DNA from: Phallus indusiatus
Taxonomy: Eukaryota; Basidiomycota; Agaricomycetes; Phallales; Phallaceae
Assembly: GCA_027605045.1 (NCBI GenBank)
Contig: JAQFWX010000050.1
Location: 62,001-126,000 of the forward strand
Direction: 5' to 3'
Length of the DNA stretch: 64,000 nucleotides
Shown here: positions 47,642 through 60,283 of the stretch, piece after piece
Numbering within the stretch: the stretch's first letter is position 1
Layout of the letters: each line of letters begins with the position of its first letter
Program-made: the position numbers and the translations under genes
Notes under the pieces: generated by a model
What the model saw: the letters and a program-made list of their open reading frames with translations, nothing else
Database searches by the model: none
What the model was told of the DNA's origin: nothing

Positions 47642-47884
47642 CCATCACTGGGGGGCGTCTCTGATTATGTCAGGGGTGTCCTTCATTCGGACGTGAGTTC
47701 GAATACTCTCACACACGCCAAAAATAGGCCTCTGTTACCCGCAGGGGGGAGTTTTAGTGGGTATTGAGCAATTGAGTCCCACACTACCTATCTAGGTGTG
47801 TGTAAATGCATTTCTCCTCCTCGTCAGGTGTGTTCTATGTGCTGGACCAGGTCCAAACACCATAGTCACATATACCTCCATAAA
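47642..47884 (+). mobile_element. Candidate tRNA-related SINE, about 243 bp, with 16-bp target duplication
   Basis: AAAAGGTGCATATTCA occurs at 47626-47641 and 47885-47900, flanking a 243-bp insert. The insert has a Pol III B-box-like sequence (GAGTTCGAATAC, 47695-47706) in its first 70 bases and ends in an A-rich tail (ATAAAAAAA). The head can be drawn as a degenerate tRNA: GGCGTCT (47654-47660) against ACACGCC (47713-47719), a CTGA/TCAG arm, and a TGTCC/GGACG arm with a 7-nt loop holding CAT (Met anticodon position). The T-loop is oversize and the A-box is poor, so this is a retroposon, not a working tRNA. The LINE in this window does not share its 3' end, so the partner LINE is unknown. Confidence 0.7.
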
Positions 47885-47900
47885 AAAAGGTGCATATTCA

Positions 47901-48513
47901 GTTCAATACATGCACGCAGCCAGGCGCGTCTACGGTGTACGTTTCATAAGATGATTGAGTTTATGGATATTGTAGACGCATACCACTATGCATTCCTTAT
48001 CAATACATCTACAGATGGTCGCTGTAATGTTACCCGCTTGAAGGTTCAATCGTAGTGTCATAACCTCCGCAGCGGATGTCATGTAATCGGCTACTAATCG
48101 CTGTCAGTTTATTGTCTAAGCAGAGTTGAATAAGGCGCTCTCACTTCGGTCCCAAAATCACCGCTTGCTGGCTGTTTCAGTTAGTCGAACTGTTCACGAG
48201 TCTTTTCATCCACGTGAATTCACAGAAAGATCGGAAAGCTTCTGAAGGCTGCGGCGCGCGACCGTTCGCCGCACAGGTGAAAAGGGTTAGACCTGTGAAC
48301 ACTGAAGAATGAACTCAAATTGGACGCGTGTCGCTCGCTGGTGTATTATGCCGGAAAGTTTTGACAGCTACACGTGAAAAATGAAGGATACAAATGAATC
48401 TAGAGGTACGAGTCTGGTCAACTTTATTGGCTCATCTATGACTGACAAAGTAAGCCCTAACTAAATTTGAAAGACCGTGTGACACTGCGTCACAAAGCAC
48501 ATTAGTCGGTGTC
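47901..48513. other. Intergenic, promoter side of the next F-box gene
   Basis: No gene recognised. Confidence 0.5.
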
Positions 48514-50244
48514 ATGACCCAACAAGATGTTGTTGATGATATACCGATCGGGCCATGCCTTCGCGAGCTGGAGAATAAACTACAGTAAAAACGTTTTTCG
48601 AAACATATTGCACAATGCTGACTAATATTTACTAGAGAAACCTCAGAGGCCGAGGAATGGACCGTAGAAACCGTGCACCAAACACAACAACGTCTTTCTT
48701 CCATCGTCATCCGATTGAACAACATTCGCAACTCTAGGCTTGCGATAAACAAACTGGGACCCGATCTACTCTACATCATATTCACATTTGTGGCTTGTTA
48801 TCCGGAATCTTTAGGATCAGCTGCCCGAAATCTTTCATGCGTGTGCCATTATTGGCGGAAACTCGCGCTGAAATGGGCCAGTTTATGGGCAGTCGTGGAC
48901 ATCAACAATTCTCCTTCAATTACACATCTATATATGACGAGGTCACAGAATGCTCCTCTCACTCTTAAGTGGATATCCTCTCTAGGCTTCGAAGACGCTC
49001 CGTCCAAATCATATTTCATAACTCACGCAAGTTCCATTTTGCCCCGTGTGCGTTATTTGACGGCGGTATCTACATACTTTAACTTCATCTCACTTCATCA
49101 AGCCATCAAGAGTTCCAAACTACCGCCACTTCGACTGCGATATTTGTCAATTTCCCTACTCGCAGACTTCATCTCTGACCCAAAGGAGCCGCCACTAACA
49201 CATCTAATAGACAACTCATGTCTTCGATACATCGCACTTTCGGGGGTTAATCTGCCGTGGCTTGAACCTCCGCATAACGAGTTGACGCATTTTACGTTTC
49301 GATATCCAGAAAAGCCGCCTGCTGTTTCTCAGCTTCTAGCTTTTATATCACACTGCGCTTCCTTAAAGGTTCTTGATCTCAATATTATCTACCCCCCGAC
49401 AACAGCAGACTTGTGGAAAATTCATAGACTGGACTTCCCCAACCTTACCACACTCAGATTAGAAGCATCTGGGTTATTGTGCTATAACTACATTTGGCAG
49501 TTTGCATCTCACATCGGAAATCTGGGAGCTTTATCTCGGTTTATCTTGGTTTATGCCCTACGACGTCCCATCATCGGCTCAAGTCTAACTAGCCAACATG
49601 AACAACCCGAGGCTGTCCAACTTTTCGGTGCAATTCCAGCGGGGGTGTTTCCCCATTTCACCAAATATCAATATCTAGTCATCGAATTTCAAGACGAAAT
49701 GGAAAGTGTAAAAATTCGTGGAAATGTCGATGTCGGCGATGAAGAGGAACCGTTTGACCATCAGTTTGTCGTTGGTTGCAGTGGTCTTGAACCCTCGGTC
49801 GATTATTCTCCTGTTATCGATTTGATCAACATGATGCCTCAAGTACGACATCTGACGATGAAATATGACGCATGGAAGATTTTCACTTCCATGACCTTTG
49901 ACATACGAAAAGTGTTTCCTTGTCTCCGTACTCTTGCACTCACTAATTGTAAAACCAATGCACTGGTGTCACTGCCAGGGGATTTCCGAGTCGAAAGGCT
50001 CGTTCTTGTATATTGTACTGTTTCGTTTGGCATCCTTTCTAGTTTGGTTGAGTCGGCGGGGGTCGAGGTATTGGAATTAACGGAGTGTCGTGATCCTGGT
50101 GGCATAAAGCTGGTTCAAGAACTTTTTTATGAACTGAATACGAAGGGGGTTGGTGTTATTTGCCATGGGTCAGACGAGTCAGATGGCGAATTGCCAACAG
50201 CGGACTTGGATGAGTGGAGTGAACCGGATAGTTCAGATTGGTGA
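48514..50244 (+). CDS. F-box/leucine-rich protein, 559 residues
   Basis: Exon 1 is 48514-48584 (MTQQDVVDDIPIGPCLRELE), a 51-nt phase-2 intron covers 48585-48635, and exon 2 is 48636-50244. The F-box spans about residues 70-120: INKLGPDLLYIIF, then LSCVCHYWRKLALKWASLW. The leucine-rich body includes FISHCASLKVLDLNI and FPCLRTLALTNC. It differs from the other copies by an acidic C-terminal tail (ESDGELPTADLDEWSEPD), which could be an additional contact surface. Predicted SCF substrate adaptor; substrate unknown. It is the plus-strand relative closest to the minus-strand array at 55529-64000. Confidence 0.87.
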
Positions 50245-52916
50245 ACGAAGTGCACTTCTTATAGTGCCATGTCTGTCTGATGCAAGCAGAATGTTTATGT
50301 CCAGGTCCTGTATTTATTACAGTCCCAGACAAGTATTGACAAAGTGTACTTCATCCCATCAGTACCTTTCATATCATTGTCTTTAATAATTCCATAACTC
50401 AATCTACTGGATACCCTAAATGACTACTATTTCATTGACCACAATTGTAATGTCCAAGCCGTTCAAAGAAAAACAAAGATTTAGCGATAAAACGATACAT
50501 CTTTCATCCATATATGTTATACATGTTGATTTTTTTCTCATGTTTACACTAGAGCAATTCGGTCAAGAAAGTCTTGTTCATGTCCAGTAATTTACTAAAA
50601 GGGCCGACATTGTCCAAAGTCCCGATAGTTCTACTTATGATGTTCGATATCTAATTATATGTCCGTCGATCATACAGTTGATGATCTACTTTAGACACGT
50701 TGTACCGGGAAAACTATGAGGCCGAGATGGGCCGTCTGGAGGCTTTGCTCGTTGAATTTTAGTATTCACCGGGGCTCTAGACTCTCGCTTTGAGAATGAA
50801 TAACATCAAATGTTCGAATACCACGCACTCTTGGATTAAATGATTACCAAGGTTTACGAGAATGAATTTGCGGGACGAAATATCACTTAAAGCTGGACCA
50901 GTCTAGTTTTTGTACATGCCATGACAAGTCGGATGTTCTTCAAGTATTTGATCTCAGCGGTGTTGCTTCAGCAGGTTGAATCGACCCCTATGTGCATATC
51001 TTGTCAAATTTTGTCCATATTGCTCTCCGTCCTGCCATTAAGCACTTACATAAGTCACCTCCAAGTTCATTCCTCCCGCATCGTTTTCTGTTGTTTCGGT
51101 GGGGGCGGATTCAGCTTGCATGCGCTCCATTCTAGACAAAACGGTCCATCTCGACGGATGAACGAATGAACGAATCCTCCACACCGATAGTACCAGATGT
51201 CATTGTGTTAGGTCACCGCGGGCTGGTCGCCGATGGTCACGGGGGCGAATGAGCTGGATGCAGTCTAATACCGTCAGCCAATACCGTGGTGCATTCCCAC
51301 ATGTGCGTCATAGTACAAGACCCCGTTTCTCGACCGTAGCTTAAGAGTAGATGTTACGGACTACACCACTTTGCTCTGTTTAGGCTAAGTAAATTGTGGA
51401 TCTTAAACCTTAGTACTTGGTGTTTTTTGAAGCGATTTGAATTACGCACGTAGTACATTTATGTTCACATAAACACTAAACACACGTGATTTCTTTCTCT
51501 GGCTAGCGTGCCATGGCTCAGTGCCTCGTCACTGGTAAATTCCCATCTCGATTTGATTTTGATCCAATTTCGATGATTGTGCCCTGGCCTCTTAGGTTAC
51601 GCAGTTCACACCTTGCGTGGTCCTAAGCCGGCCATGGACGCATGTGCAGTGTTTTCGGATGCAGTTCTCTTATATCGATATCACTGGCACTGAGCGAGCT
51701 GAGGGGATGTACACATGTACGCAGTCACAGCGTATCTTGGAATTCGTTATGTGCTCTTCTTTGATGCTTGATGGCAATTCAAATCCAGCCCCCACCGGAA
51801 GAACTAGAAGAACTTGGAGTTTTTGTATACTAGCTGGTTTTGGAAGATTCTGGCCAAATACGTATCTAAATGTGAAAGTAAGGGTTGTGCTGGTGGAATC
51901 GTTCCTGAAAGCTTTAAATCGCTTTAAGTTTTGCAGCATTTTCCAGCTGTGTTACAGCCTCAGCGGTGCTGCGCAGCTATACTTGTCTCATCTCAAACGG
52001 GCGTACTGAGTGGCTTTGGAGCTCAAATGAGGTATATTTCATACGAATAACGAATATGATTACGATACCGGGCCCCAAGTCCGATTCTTGATTTCGAAGC
52101 CGAAGGCACCGACGAAGTCGAATTCATGTCTTTTTGACAGATCTTGAGAGTGAAGTTAGTATTGGAATGTATGACGTTGTTTTATTACGTTACGCCATTT
52201 TATAAGTAGATGAAGTTTTTGATTATTACGTTCCAGACAAAAAAGAGTTTGCACAAACAATAAGGAAAATGGCAGTAAAGAGAACACAATAAGGATCCTT
52301 GATCACGTAATGTGACTCTCACGTAGCGATTGGCTTGTTCTCTCCTTCTCTGTGTGCATGTGAGCTGCACGGCATCCACGGTTACAGGGATATCAAAGGG
52401 ACATCAAGAACAGGGAGTACACACTTTATTAATCATCCCGTAGCGTCTATAAAAAAGTTCGCCGCATTACCCGTTCTTATTGGACCAATCTGTGACCGGA
52501 AGAAGATTTGCCGCAGGGTGTGTGCGTGCATTGCGTTTGTCGCTCCTTTTTTTGTTTTCCTTTCCTTTCCCTTGTTGTTTTCGTCGGTGAGGTGAGTTCC
52601 AGGCTTACGTTGGCTATTATACTTTCTCTCATCTTTTTTTGTCTTTCGTCCTCCACCAGCCCCAGGGCTCTAGTTCTCCGTGGCAAAAAAAGTCTGGTTC
52701 ATTCCTCCTCCAGCCGTCTGTCCACTTTTTATTGGCTTTGCGATATCACAACCTCATCCACGTACGAGATAGGAACGACGAATCCTTTTTGTGCTTTCCA
52801 TCACCAGCACAACCCCTAACAGCAACAACAACAGCACCGCTGTATATACATCAAATCATCTTCTGAGATCTGGTCTCTCTTTACTCCCAACGTTCAACCA
52901 TCTCTCACTCACCGTG
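50245..52916. other. Intergenic, no supported gene
   Basis: Frames such as plus 51617-52009 show no domain. Towards the right end a TATA-like TATAAAA (about 52447) is followed by a CT-rich leader (about 52540-52910) before the next gene. Confidence 0.45.
52440..52916 (+). promoter_or_regulatory. Candidate promoter and CT-rich leader of the membrane protein gene
   Basis: A TATAAAA-like sequence near 52447 and a CCAAT at about 52485 precede a long pyrimidine-rich tract running up to the ATG region. Fungal transcripts often start in or after such CT tracts. Suggestive only. Confidence 0.3.
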
Positions 52917-54702
52917 ATGCGACCCAAGTTTGAACCCGAATGGAGGTGAGAAAAATCTATCATATCATTCCATCAATTAAGATCATGGCTGAGCTCAAGA
53001 AAAAAACGAACAAAATAGAACGCCTTTAGGAATACAGGTCCCTCACCCTCGTTCATTCTCACTTGACGGTCTAGGTCCTCAACATCCCCCCCAAGTTCCG
53101 ACTCTGCCATTAACCATCATGTCTATTTCTTCCTCCCCTTCGCCGACACCCACCACTTCTCACACCCCAACGTCATCACCCTCGTCGCTTTCGCTCTCTT
53201 CACTCAATTGGAACTTTGAGCCTGTGTCGAACCCGATAACTTGCACAAATGTGAACATCAGCTGGACATTTTTCAACAACCAATCCGATATTGATGCCAT
53301 CTTTGCCTCCACCTCGACAGTCGACTTCACTATCACAATATCCGGTTTTGGCTCTTCAAATGTATCGATTCCGTTGAAATTTGAAGGCAGCGCAGAGCAG
53401 GTACTTGGAGGTCCAAAGAGTGTATCGTGGCTCGCAAATGCTCCACCGGGATTTTACGATGTTAATGGTATTGTTACGGCTAATGTCGAACCAGGCGACT
53501 TGCCGTCGGATAATGCATCACCTTCTATCGAAACCTCGTTCAGGCTCCTACAAGGCCCTGATACGTCCTGCATCCCATCCCAAAGCTCCAGCTTCGGCTC
53601 TAGCCCTGACTCTCAAACAGGGGCTCAACCGCATTCCCACTCGAGCTCAAATGCAGGGGCGATTGCCGGTGGAGTAGTCGGTGGATTTGTAGCACTCGGA
53701 CTCTTGACAGCTGGCCTACTTTTGTTCTTCAGACGAAAACGACAACATAATCGTCGACGTCGCGGTTCTTCTTCAGGTGATAGAGACGGATATACTGGCA
53801 AAGGATGGAACGGTCTCACTTCAGTTGGATCTATCAATTCTCCCCCTCCTGTACTTGCGAGAGACGACGTATTCGAAAAACGACCATCGGTATCATCTAT
53901 TCCTCCAAATCACCCTACACAGCCGACGATAGAACCTTATTCAAATATGCTAGTGCAAGAACCGGGATCGCCACCTGGTTCACCTGCATCCGTCGAACTC
54001 GCCAACCTCCCACTTCGAAGAGCTACGGTAGGCACAATTGGGACCGTAACATCGAGAAGAAGTATGAGCGGTACAACAACGCACAGTCTAAGTCCAATCC
54101 CAGACCCATTCGCGACACCTATAATACCCGGTACACCGCGTGCTGTGAGTGAAGTTGGGCATAACAATGCGGGATCGGGATCTGGTTCAGGGTCGGAGGC
54201 CGAGTTTGACGGTGGCGGTGAAGGCGGGTACGATACACCTTCAGATTCGTCATCTACAAGACATCGTGCATCTACGACTCCGGCTTTGTATACTTCTAGT
54301 CTTACACCAGCGTCGGCCAAGCGGGCCTCGCAACACTCTCGAAAGCCTGTTCCGGCGTACGACGAGCTCAATCTTACATCAGAAGAAAAAGAGGCTTTAG
54401 GCGGTGCTCGTCGCGCTAATCTGAGAGAGGATCATGATACTACCGATGATGATATTTCTCAGAAATCTCTTTCACCGCTTTCGGCTCAGTCTCCGTTGTC
54501 GTTGCATGGTAGTACCAATGTCGCCGCCAACAACGTCAACAATGTCAACAACAATAGTAACAGAAACGCCACGAATGAAGATCCGACAGATCACGAACAT
54601 GCGCTTGCTCTTTTGAAGAGTCTCCGTTCAAAGTCGAGCGGGCATATGAAAAGCGAGGCATATGTACATTATTTGATCCCTGATCCACCTTTAGCGAACT
54701 GA
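52917..54702 (+). CDS. Single-pass membrane protein, Ser-rich ectodomain and long cytoplasmic tail
   Basis: The main frame from ATG 53119 to the stop at 54702 gives 527 residues. A longer model adds exon 1 52917-52945 (MRPKFEPEWR) and a 73-nt intron 52946-53018; it stays open and in frame and gives 570 residues. Neither start has a signal peptide. Numbering from 53119: residues 1-170 are a Ser/Thr/Pro-rich start followed by a beta-rich segment (NPITCTNVNISWTF, then GPKSVSWLANAPPGFYDV), a membrane helix at about 181-205 (GGVVGGFVALGLLTAGLLLF) and a basic stop-transfer RRKRQHNRRRRG. A long disordered Ser/Pro/Asn tail follows. This shape is common for fungal surface or wall-stress sensor-like proteins. 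Function not assigned. Confidence 0.75.
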
Positions 54703-55528
54703 GGGTGCGGGGGAAGCTGTAGACAGAGAAGAGTAACACAAGATGGAGTAAAATGAAACGAGAAGATGGACAGGGCATGTGTATGTCTTTATGTGTGTTT
54801 TTTCCAATGCGTGTGTTGGATTCTTTTGAATCGTTTTTTCTCCCGCTTTTTTGATTTATTCTTTGCCATCGTTTCAATGGTGACAACGACGGGCCCCTTT
54901 TTCCTTTCCTTTCTCTTCATCATCCTCACCCTTCACTTCCACTTTTTCGATTCAATTCGATTTGTATTACTTTTCGTTTATCATACATATGTAGGTGTGT
55001 CAGATTCTCACTTCAAACATTAATGCAATATTTTTTCCCTCATAACAACCATTGACAATAACTCTTTTGTTTCTTTTTTAATTTGTACGCCCTACTTCAT
55101 GACATATTACATCGCACCCCACTTCCAGGTACTTTTTCCGCCTTCCATTACTTTTCCAACTAACAAGTAATGTCGGGTATCATTGTCGGGATGAATATGA
55201 ATGACAAAAATTCTAATGTTGTACGACAGCTTCGCTCGTTACCTTGCCTTATTTTTCTACTTCCGCATGCTTAGTAGATATATGACTTTGCTCACCCGAA
55301 ATCACCGTCTTGGTGACCGTGTCAGTCGAGATGTGGATCATTGGGGTTGGTTCTGGTTGATTGTGAACTTGATCACAATGGGCGAATGTCAATGAGAAAC
55401 ACGTGCTTGGTTTATAATACATCATTCCGATTTGTAAATATATAAAACCCTATACACATGATATCGAATTTAATCCAGAATTGCAAGATAAAAGTTGAGA
55501 ATGAATCGAGTTACTTCTCTTACTCGTC
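54703..55528. other. Intergenic between convergent genes
   Basis: Contains 3' UTRs of the flanking genes. T-rich from 54770 to 55080. No gene seen. Confidence 0.5.
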
Positions 55529-57255
55529 CTACGCGTCGGGATCATCATCAAACTTGAAGTCCCTCAGGGTCCAAATAACCTCAACACCCCATTCTCGCAA
55601 AGCAGAAACCACCGCATCCGAGTTTCCATCAGCGTCCATGTCCTGACACTCCACTAATTCCAGAATCTTTGCACCTGTCGATCCAACCGCGAAAAAGAGA
55701 ACTTTAAACGAGGTGACGGTGCACCGTGCAAAGATAAGCCTCTTAACTCGGAAACCGACCCGGAGCGAGTCTAATACTTCGGTGACGCTACAGTTGGTGA
55801 ACGCCAGGGTGCGAAGGCGAGGAAACAATTTTGGTAAGTCAATATTTGGCAAAGCGAGAATCTTCCACGCGAAGGATCCCAATGTTAGGTGTCGAATGTG
55901 GGGCATGGCGTATAATAGTTCGAGAACAGAGGAATAATTGAATGGAGGCTCGATTCGATTACCTGTGAATAGAAGCGACTGCTTGCTCGGAGGGTCGAGC
56001 CATCCATGGTTGTCGCTAACAAATCGATGTCCACAAACTCTCAAAGCAGTCCCTTCATTTCCGATAATAGATAAATGTTCATGGTGTGAAAAATGGGTGA
56101 ATGTCCCTGGTGGAACCGCTCCGAAAATTTGGAAAGGTCCGGAGCCAAAGATAGTTTCACCAGAAGATTCGGACTCTGAGTCCAGGTCGTAAAAGAGCTG
56201 GAATGAAGATAATGCCCCCAAGCTTCGGATACGCCATGCAAACTGCCAAATGTAATCATAGCTTGCGGAACCCTCCGCTCCTAATTCAAGCTCGGTAAGA
56301 TTAGGAAGATCTAAGCTTTGAATCGCCCCTGGACCTGTTAGTGTCATTGGGACAAATTCTGTTTTGCTCCCATAATCACGATTGTCAAGGTCAAGTCTGA
56401 GAGTTTTCAGACAAGAACAATTTGAGAGAAAAGATAGAAGCTCGGAGAGACCAGGCGGTTTTGTTGGATATCCCAAATAAAAATGCGTCAACCTGTTGTG
56501 CGGGAGCTTAGGCCATGGCAAATTTAATCCGCAGAGCGTAATCTCCTGGAGATAAGAGTTGTCTATTGTATATGCCAATGGTGGTGGCGCTAAGCTGTCC
56601 TTGCCAGCACTGAGCAAGTTCAGAGCTATGGATCGCAACTGAAGTGGCAGCAATATAGAGTCCTGGACGACGCCATAAAGTGAGATGAAATTTGAGTAAG
56701 AATTATGTATGCGCAGGGAATGTAAACGGGACAAAATAGATTTTGCGTGAGATACGAAGTACGAATTTGATGGTGTTTTTTCTAGGTTGATATAGTATTT
56801 AGCAATGGGCGGTGTCCATATTAGCGTAAGAGAAGCGTTTTGTGACCTTTTCATGAACAATTCTGTTATTGAGAGAGAATTATTTAGGTCTAAGAACGCC
56901 CATAAAACCGGCCATTCCAAAGCGAATTTCCTCCAATGGTGGCATACGTGAGAAATGCGTAGGGCAAATGCAGTACACGGCTCCGGGCAATAAACTACCA
57001 GTGTGAAGATGATATAGAGTATATCCGGGGCAAGTTTGTTTATCGCAAGCCTGGAGTTACGAACATTCTTCAATCGCGTGAGGGCGGGAAGACTTCTGTG
57101 TGTTCGATATATGGCTCTTGAAGACCATTTGTCTGAATTTGACCTATTACTAGTAGGAGTGTTATAAGCTTCATGAGACTGCGAGTGTTATATGAAATCG
57201 TTTACTCTATTTGATCGCTGAGTTCACGGACGTTTTGCTGAGAGTACTGGGCCAT
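55529..57255 (-). CDS. F-box/leucine-rich protein, array copy 1, 554 residues
   Basis: Exon 1 is 57206-57255 (MAQYSQQNVRELSDQIE), a 62-nt phase-2 intron covers 57144-57205, and exon 2 is 55529-57143, starting with SNSDKWSSRAIYRT. F-box: INKLAPDILYIIF, then ISHVCHHWRKFALEWPVLW. The leucine-rich body includes FLSNCSCLKTLRLDL and FPRLRTLAFTNC. It ends with an Asp-rich tail (FKFDDDPDA). It is the most diverged of the four array members. Predicted SCF adaptor, substrate unknown. Confidence 0.88.
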
Positions 57256-57947
57256 AGATGATAGATGATAGAAGCAGGGTGTGAGTACATGTGAGTGGCT
57301 ACGGCCAGCTATGCAGCCCACCCAATCAAAAATGAGCCGCTAGCTCAGCCAAAAATGGCTTCTTATTGAATTATATAATTACATAATTAGTAATTTTACC
57401 TATACTGGTATATGGCAGTTTACTAGTATGAGACCTTGATTTAAGGTTCAATAACCTTGCTTTTACAAACCATCCCAATATTCGGTCTTAACTACTGTAC
57501 ATACGGCAAGTGCATGTTCAGCGCTGTCAGAGAGAAGGAGCAAAAGAAGAAAAAGAAGAAGAGATAAACATAAAAAGCAATGAACCCCATCCAGGTTTTG
57601 TTATATCGTACAATATACAAGTACTGGCCATTGCTTTCGTTACTAACCTCCCCGATCTTGGGATCATACATATGAAATCGTGGAATAAATTATAAACTGT
57701 ACTCGGGTCGCCGCTCAAAATGTTAAGCCTTGAGACCTGGTGAAAACTGGACGTCCCGACACCTGACGTTGAAGCTTTTTGAATACTCAAACTTGAAAAA
57801 CAGCGCTAACCCATTTTCTTTGACACAGGATTCAAGATAAAATACAAAAACACCACCTTCGTACATAAAGTTATACTTGCGCAATAGTATCCAGAACCAC
57901 GAAGTGCACTTTGAATTCGCTTCTCCTAATCAGTCTCGTATCATGCA

Positions 57948-59685
57948 TCAGGAATTCTTCCACACAACCTCGACTCCCGAGTCCCGCAAAGCAGAAATCA
58001 TTTCATCTGGACCTTCATCAGCATCCACGCCCTTGCACTCTACTAATTCCAGAAGTTCAGTTCCCATCGATTCGACCACGGAATAGAGGACGTCGAAGGA
58101 AATAGTGCACGATGTCAAAACAAGCCTTCTCACTCGGAAACCGGCTGGTAATGACTTCAGCGCGTTCAATGCTTCGGTGTCACATCTTAATAATTCGACG
58201 GTACGAAGGCGAGGAAACATTCTCAGTACATCCATGTTTGGCAAAGTGAAGATTCTCCATGCATGAAATCTCAGTGATAAGTGCCGTATGTGAGGCATGA
58301 CGAATAGTAGCTCGAGAATGGCGGAGTATCTGAATGGAAAGTTAAAACCACCACATTCCAGGCGGAATGAATGCTTGCCGAGGCCCCCGTTACGCAATTT
58401 ATCATGGTGGAAGTTATCGTCGACAGAGGGTTGTCCGCGGATCATTAAAAAGCTGCTGTCGTTATCTGCGGAAATGGTTAGGAATTGATAGTTTGAAAAA
58501 TGGGAAAATGTCCCCGGTGGGACTGCTCCGAAAATTTGGAAAGAACTAGTTCCAATGGTAGTTTCATCGGAAGGTTCGGAAGAATCGACGTTGTAAACTA
58601 GCTTGAACGAGGATAATCTTCCAAAGGTTTGGATGCACCACGCAAATTGCCAGATATAATAATAGCTTGCGGGTCCCAGTCCTTCTAATTCAAGCTCAGT
58701 AAGATTAGGAAGGTCTAGTCGTCGGATCGTCCTTAGACTTGTCAATGTCGTCGGGGGAAATTCTCTTTTAATCCCATTATGATCATAGTCGTCATTGGCA
58801 AGCTCAAGTGTGTTTAGACAAGGGCAATTAGAGAGAAAAGATAGGAGCTGGGAAAGAGCGGGGGGGTTTGGTGGATTCCTCAATATAAATTGTGTCAACC
58901 TGTTGTGCGGGAGCTTCGTCCATGGTAAATCTAATCCCCAAAGTATGATCTCCTGTAAACAGGAGTTGTCGAATATATGTTGTAACGGTGGTGGTTCTAA
59001 CCTATCTTCGCCAATACTGTCCAGGTCGATGAATATGTCCAAGAATTGCAGTTGAAGTGGTAGTGATATAGAGTCCCGGACAACGCAATAAAGCGAGATA
59101 AAGTTAATGTAGCTAATGAATATGCGGAGAGAACATAAGCGGGACAGAATGGATTTCGCGTGTAATACGAAGTACGAATACGATGATGCTTTTTCGAGAG
59201 CGATAGGGCTGTCTATGGAGGTGTCCCAGATTAACGTGAGGGGAGAGTTTTGTGACCTTTTCATGAATAATTCTGTCATTGTGAGAGAATTTTTCAGGTC
59301 TACGAACGCCCATAAAACCGGCCATTCCAAAGCGAATTTCCTCCAATGGTGGCATACGTGAGAAATGCGTAGGGCAGCTTCCGTAGACAGCCCCGGGTAA
59401 TAAACTACCAGTGTGAAGATGATATAAAGTATATCCGGGGCAAGTTTGTTTATCGCAAGCCTGGAGTTACGAACATTGTTCAATCGAGAAGTGAGGGCGG
59501 AAAGACTTTGTTGTGTTCGATATATGGCTTCCGAAGACCATTTGTCTGAATTTGACCTGTTAAAAGTCTTATTAGCTTCGTGTGAGACTGCAAGTGTTAT
59601 ATAAGAGCGTTTACACTATTTGATCGCTGAGCTCATGGAGAAGAGGCCGTATTGGTTTGTCATCGTCTTGTTGAGACTGGGGCAT
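57948..59685 (-). CDS. F-box/leucine-rich protein, array copy 2, 559 residues
   Basis: Exon 1 is 59615-59685 (MPQSQQDDDKPIRPLLHEL), a 58-nt phase-2 intron covers 59557-59614, and exon 2 is 57948-59556. F-box: INKLAPDILYIIF, then ISHVCHHWRKFALEWPVLW. The body carries FLSNCPCLNTLELAN and FPRLRTVELLRC. The C-terminus is DSGVEVVWKNS, shared with copies 3 and 4, which extend further. Same strand and orientation as its neighbours, so it arose by unequal crossing-over. Predicted SCF adaptor. Confidence 0.88.
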
Positions 59686-60283
59686 AGATAATAGGTGTGA
59701 GTGGCGTATGCAGCCCAGCCATTCAAAAATGAGCCGCTAGCTCAGTCAAGAATGACTTCTCTCTGAATTATATAATTTTACCTATACCCCAATAGGGTAA
59801 CTATGGAACCAATGAGACCTTGATTTCATATTAACTAACCTTGCTTCTACAAGCCATCCCAATATCCGGTTTTAGCTACTATACATCCGGCAAGTACATG
59901 GTCAGCGCTGTCAGAGAACAGGAGTAAAAGAAGAAAAAGAAGAAAGGACAAACATAAAAAGCAATGAATCCCATCCAGGTTTTGTTATATCGGCCACTTC
60001 CGTTACTCCATGATTTTGGGATCATACTGTATACATATGAAATCGCGGAATTATTTATAAACTGAGTCAGCGCTCAAAATGTTAAGCGTTGAAGCCCGAT
60101 GAAAACTGGACGTGCCGACACCTGACATTAGATTGATACTCAAACTTGAAGAACAGCGCTAACCCACTTTTTTTGACACGGAATTCAAGATAAAATACAA
60201 AAACACCACCTTCGTACATAAAGTTACACTTGCGCAATGGTATCCAGAACTACGATATACACTTTAAATTCGAGTCGCTTCTC

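Noticed and set aside
47654..47719. Functional tRNA-Met gene
   Set aside because: Only 66 nt, oversize T-loop, weak A-box, mismatched acceptor; it sits inside a retroposed unit with a target duplication.
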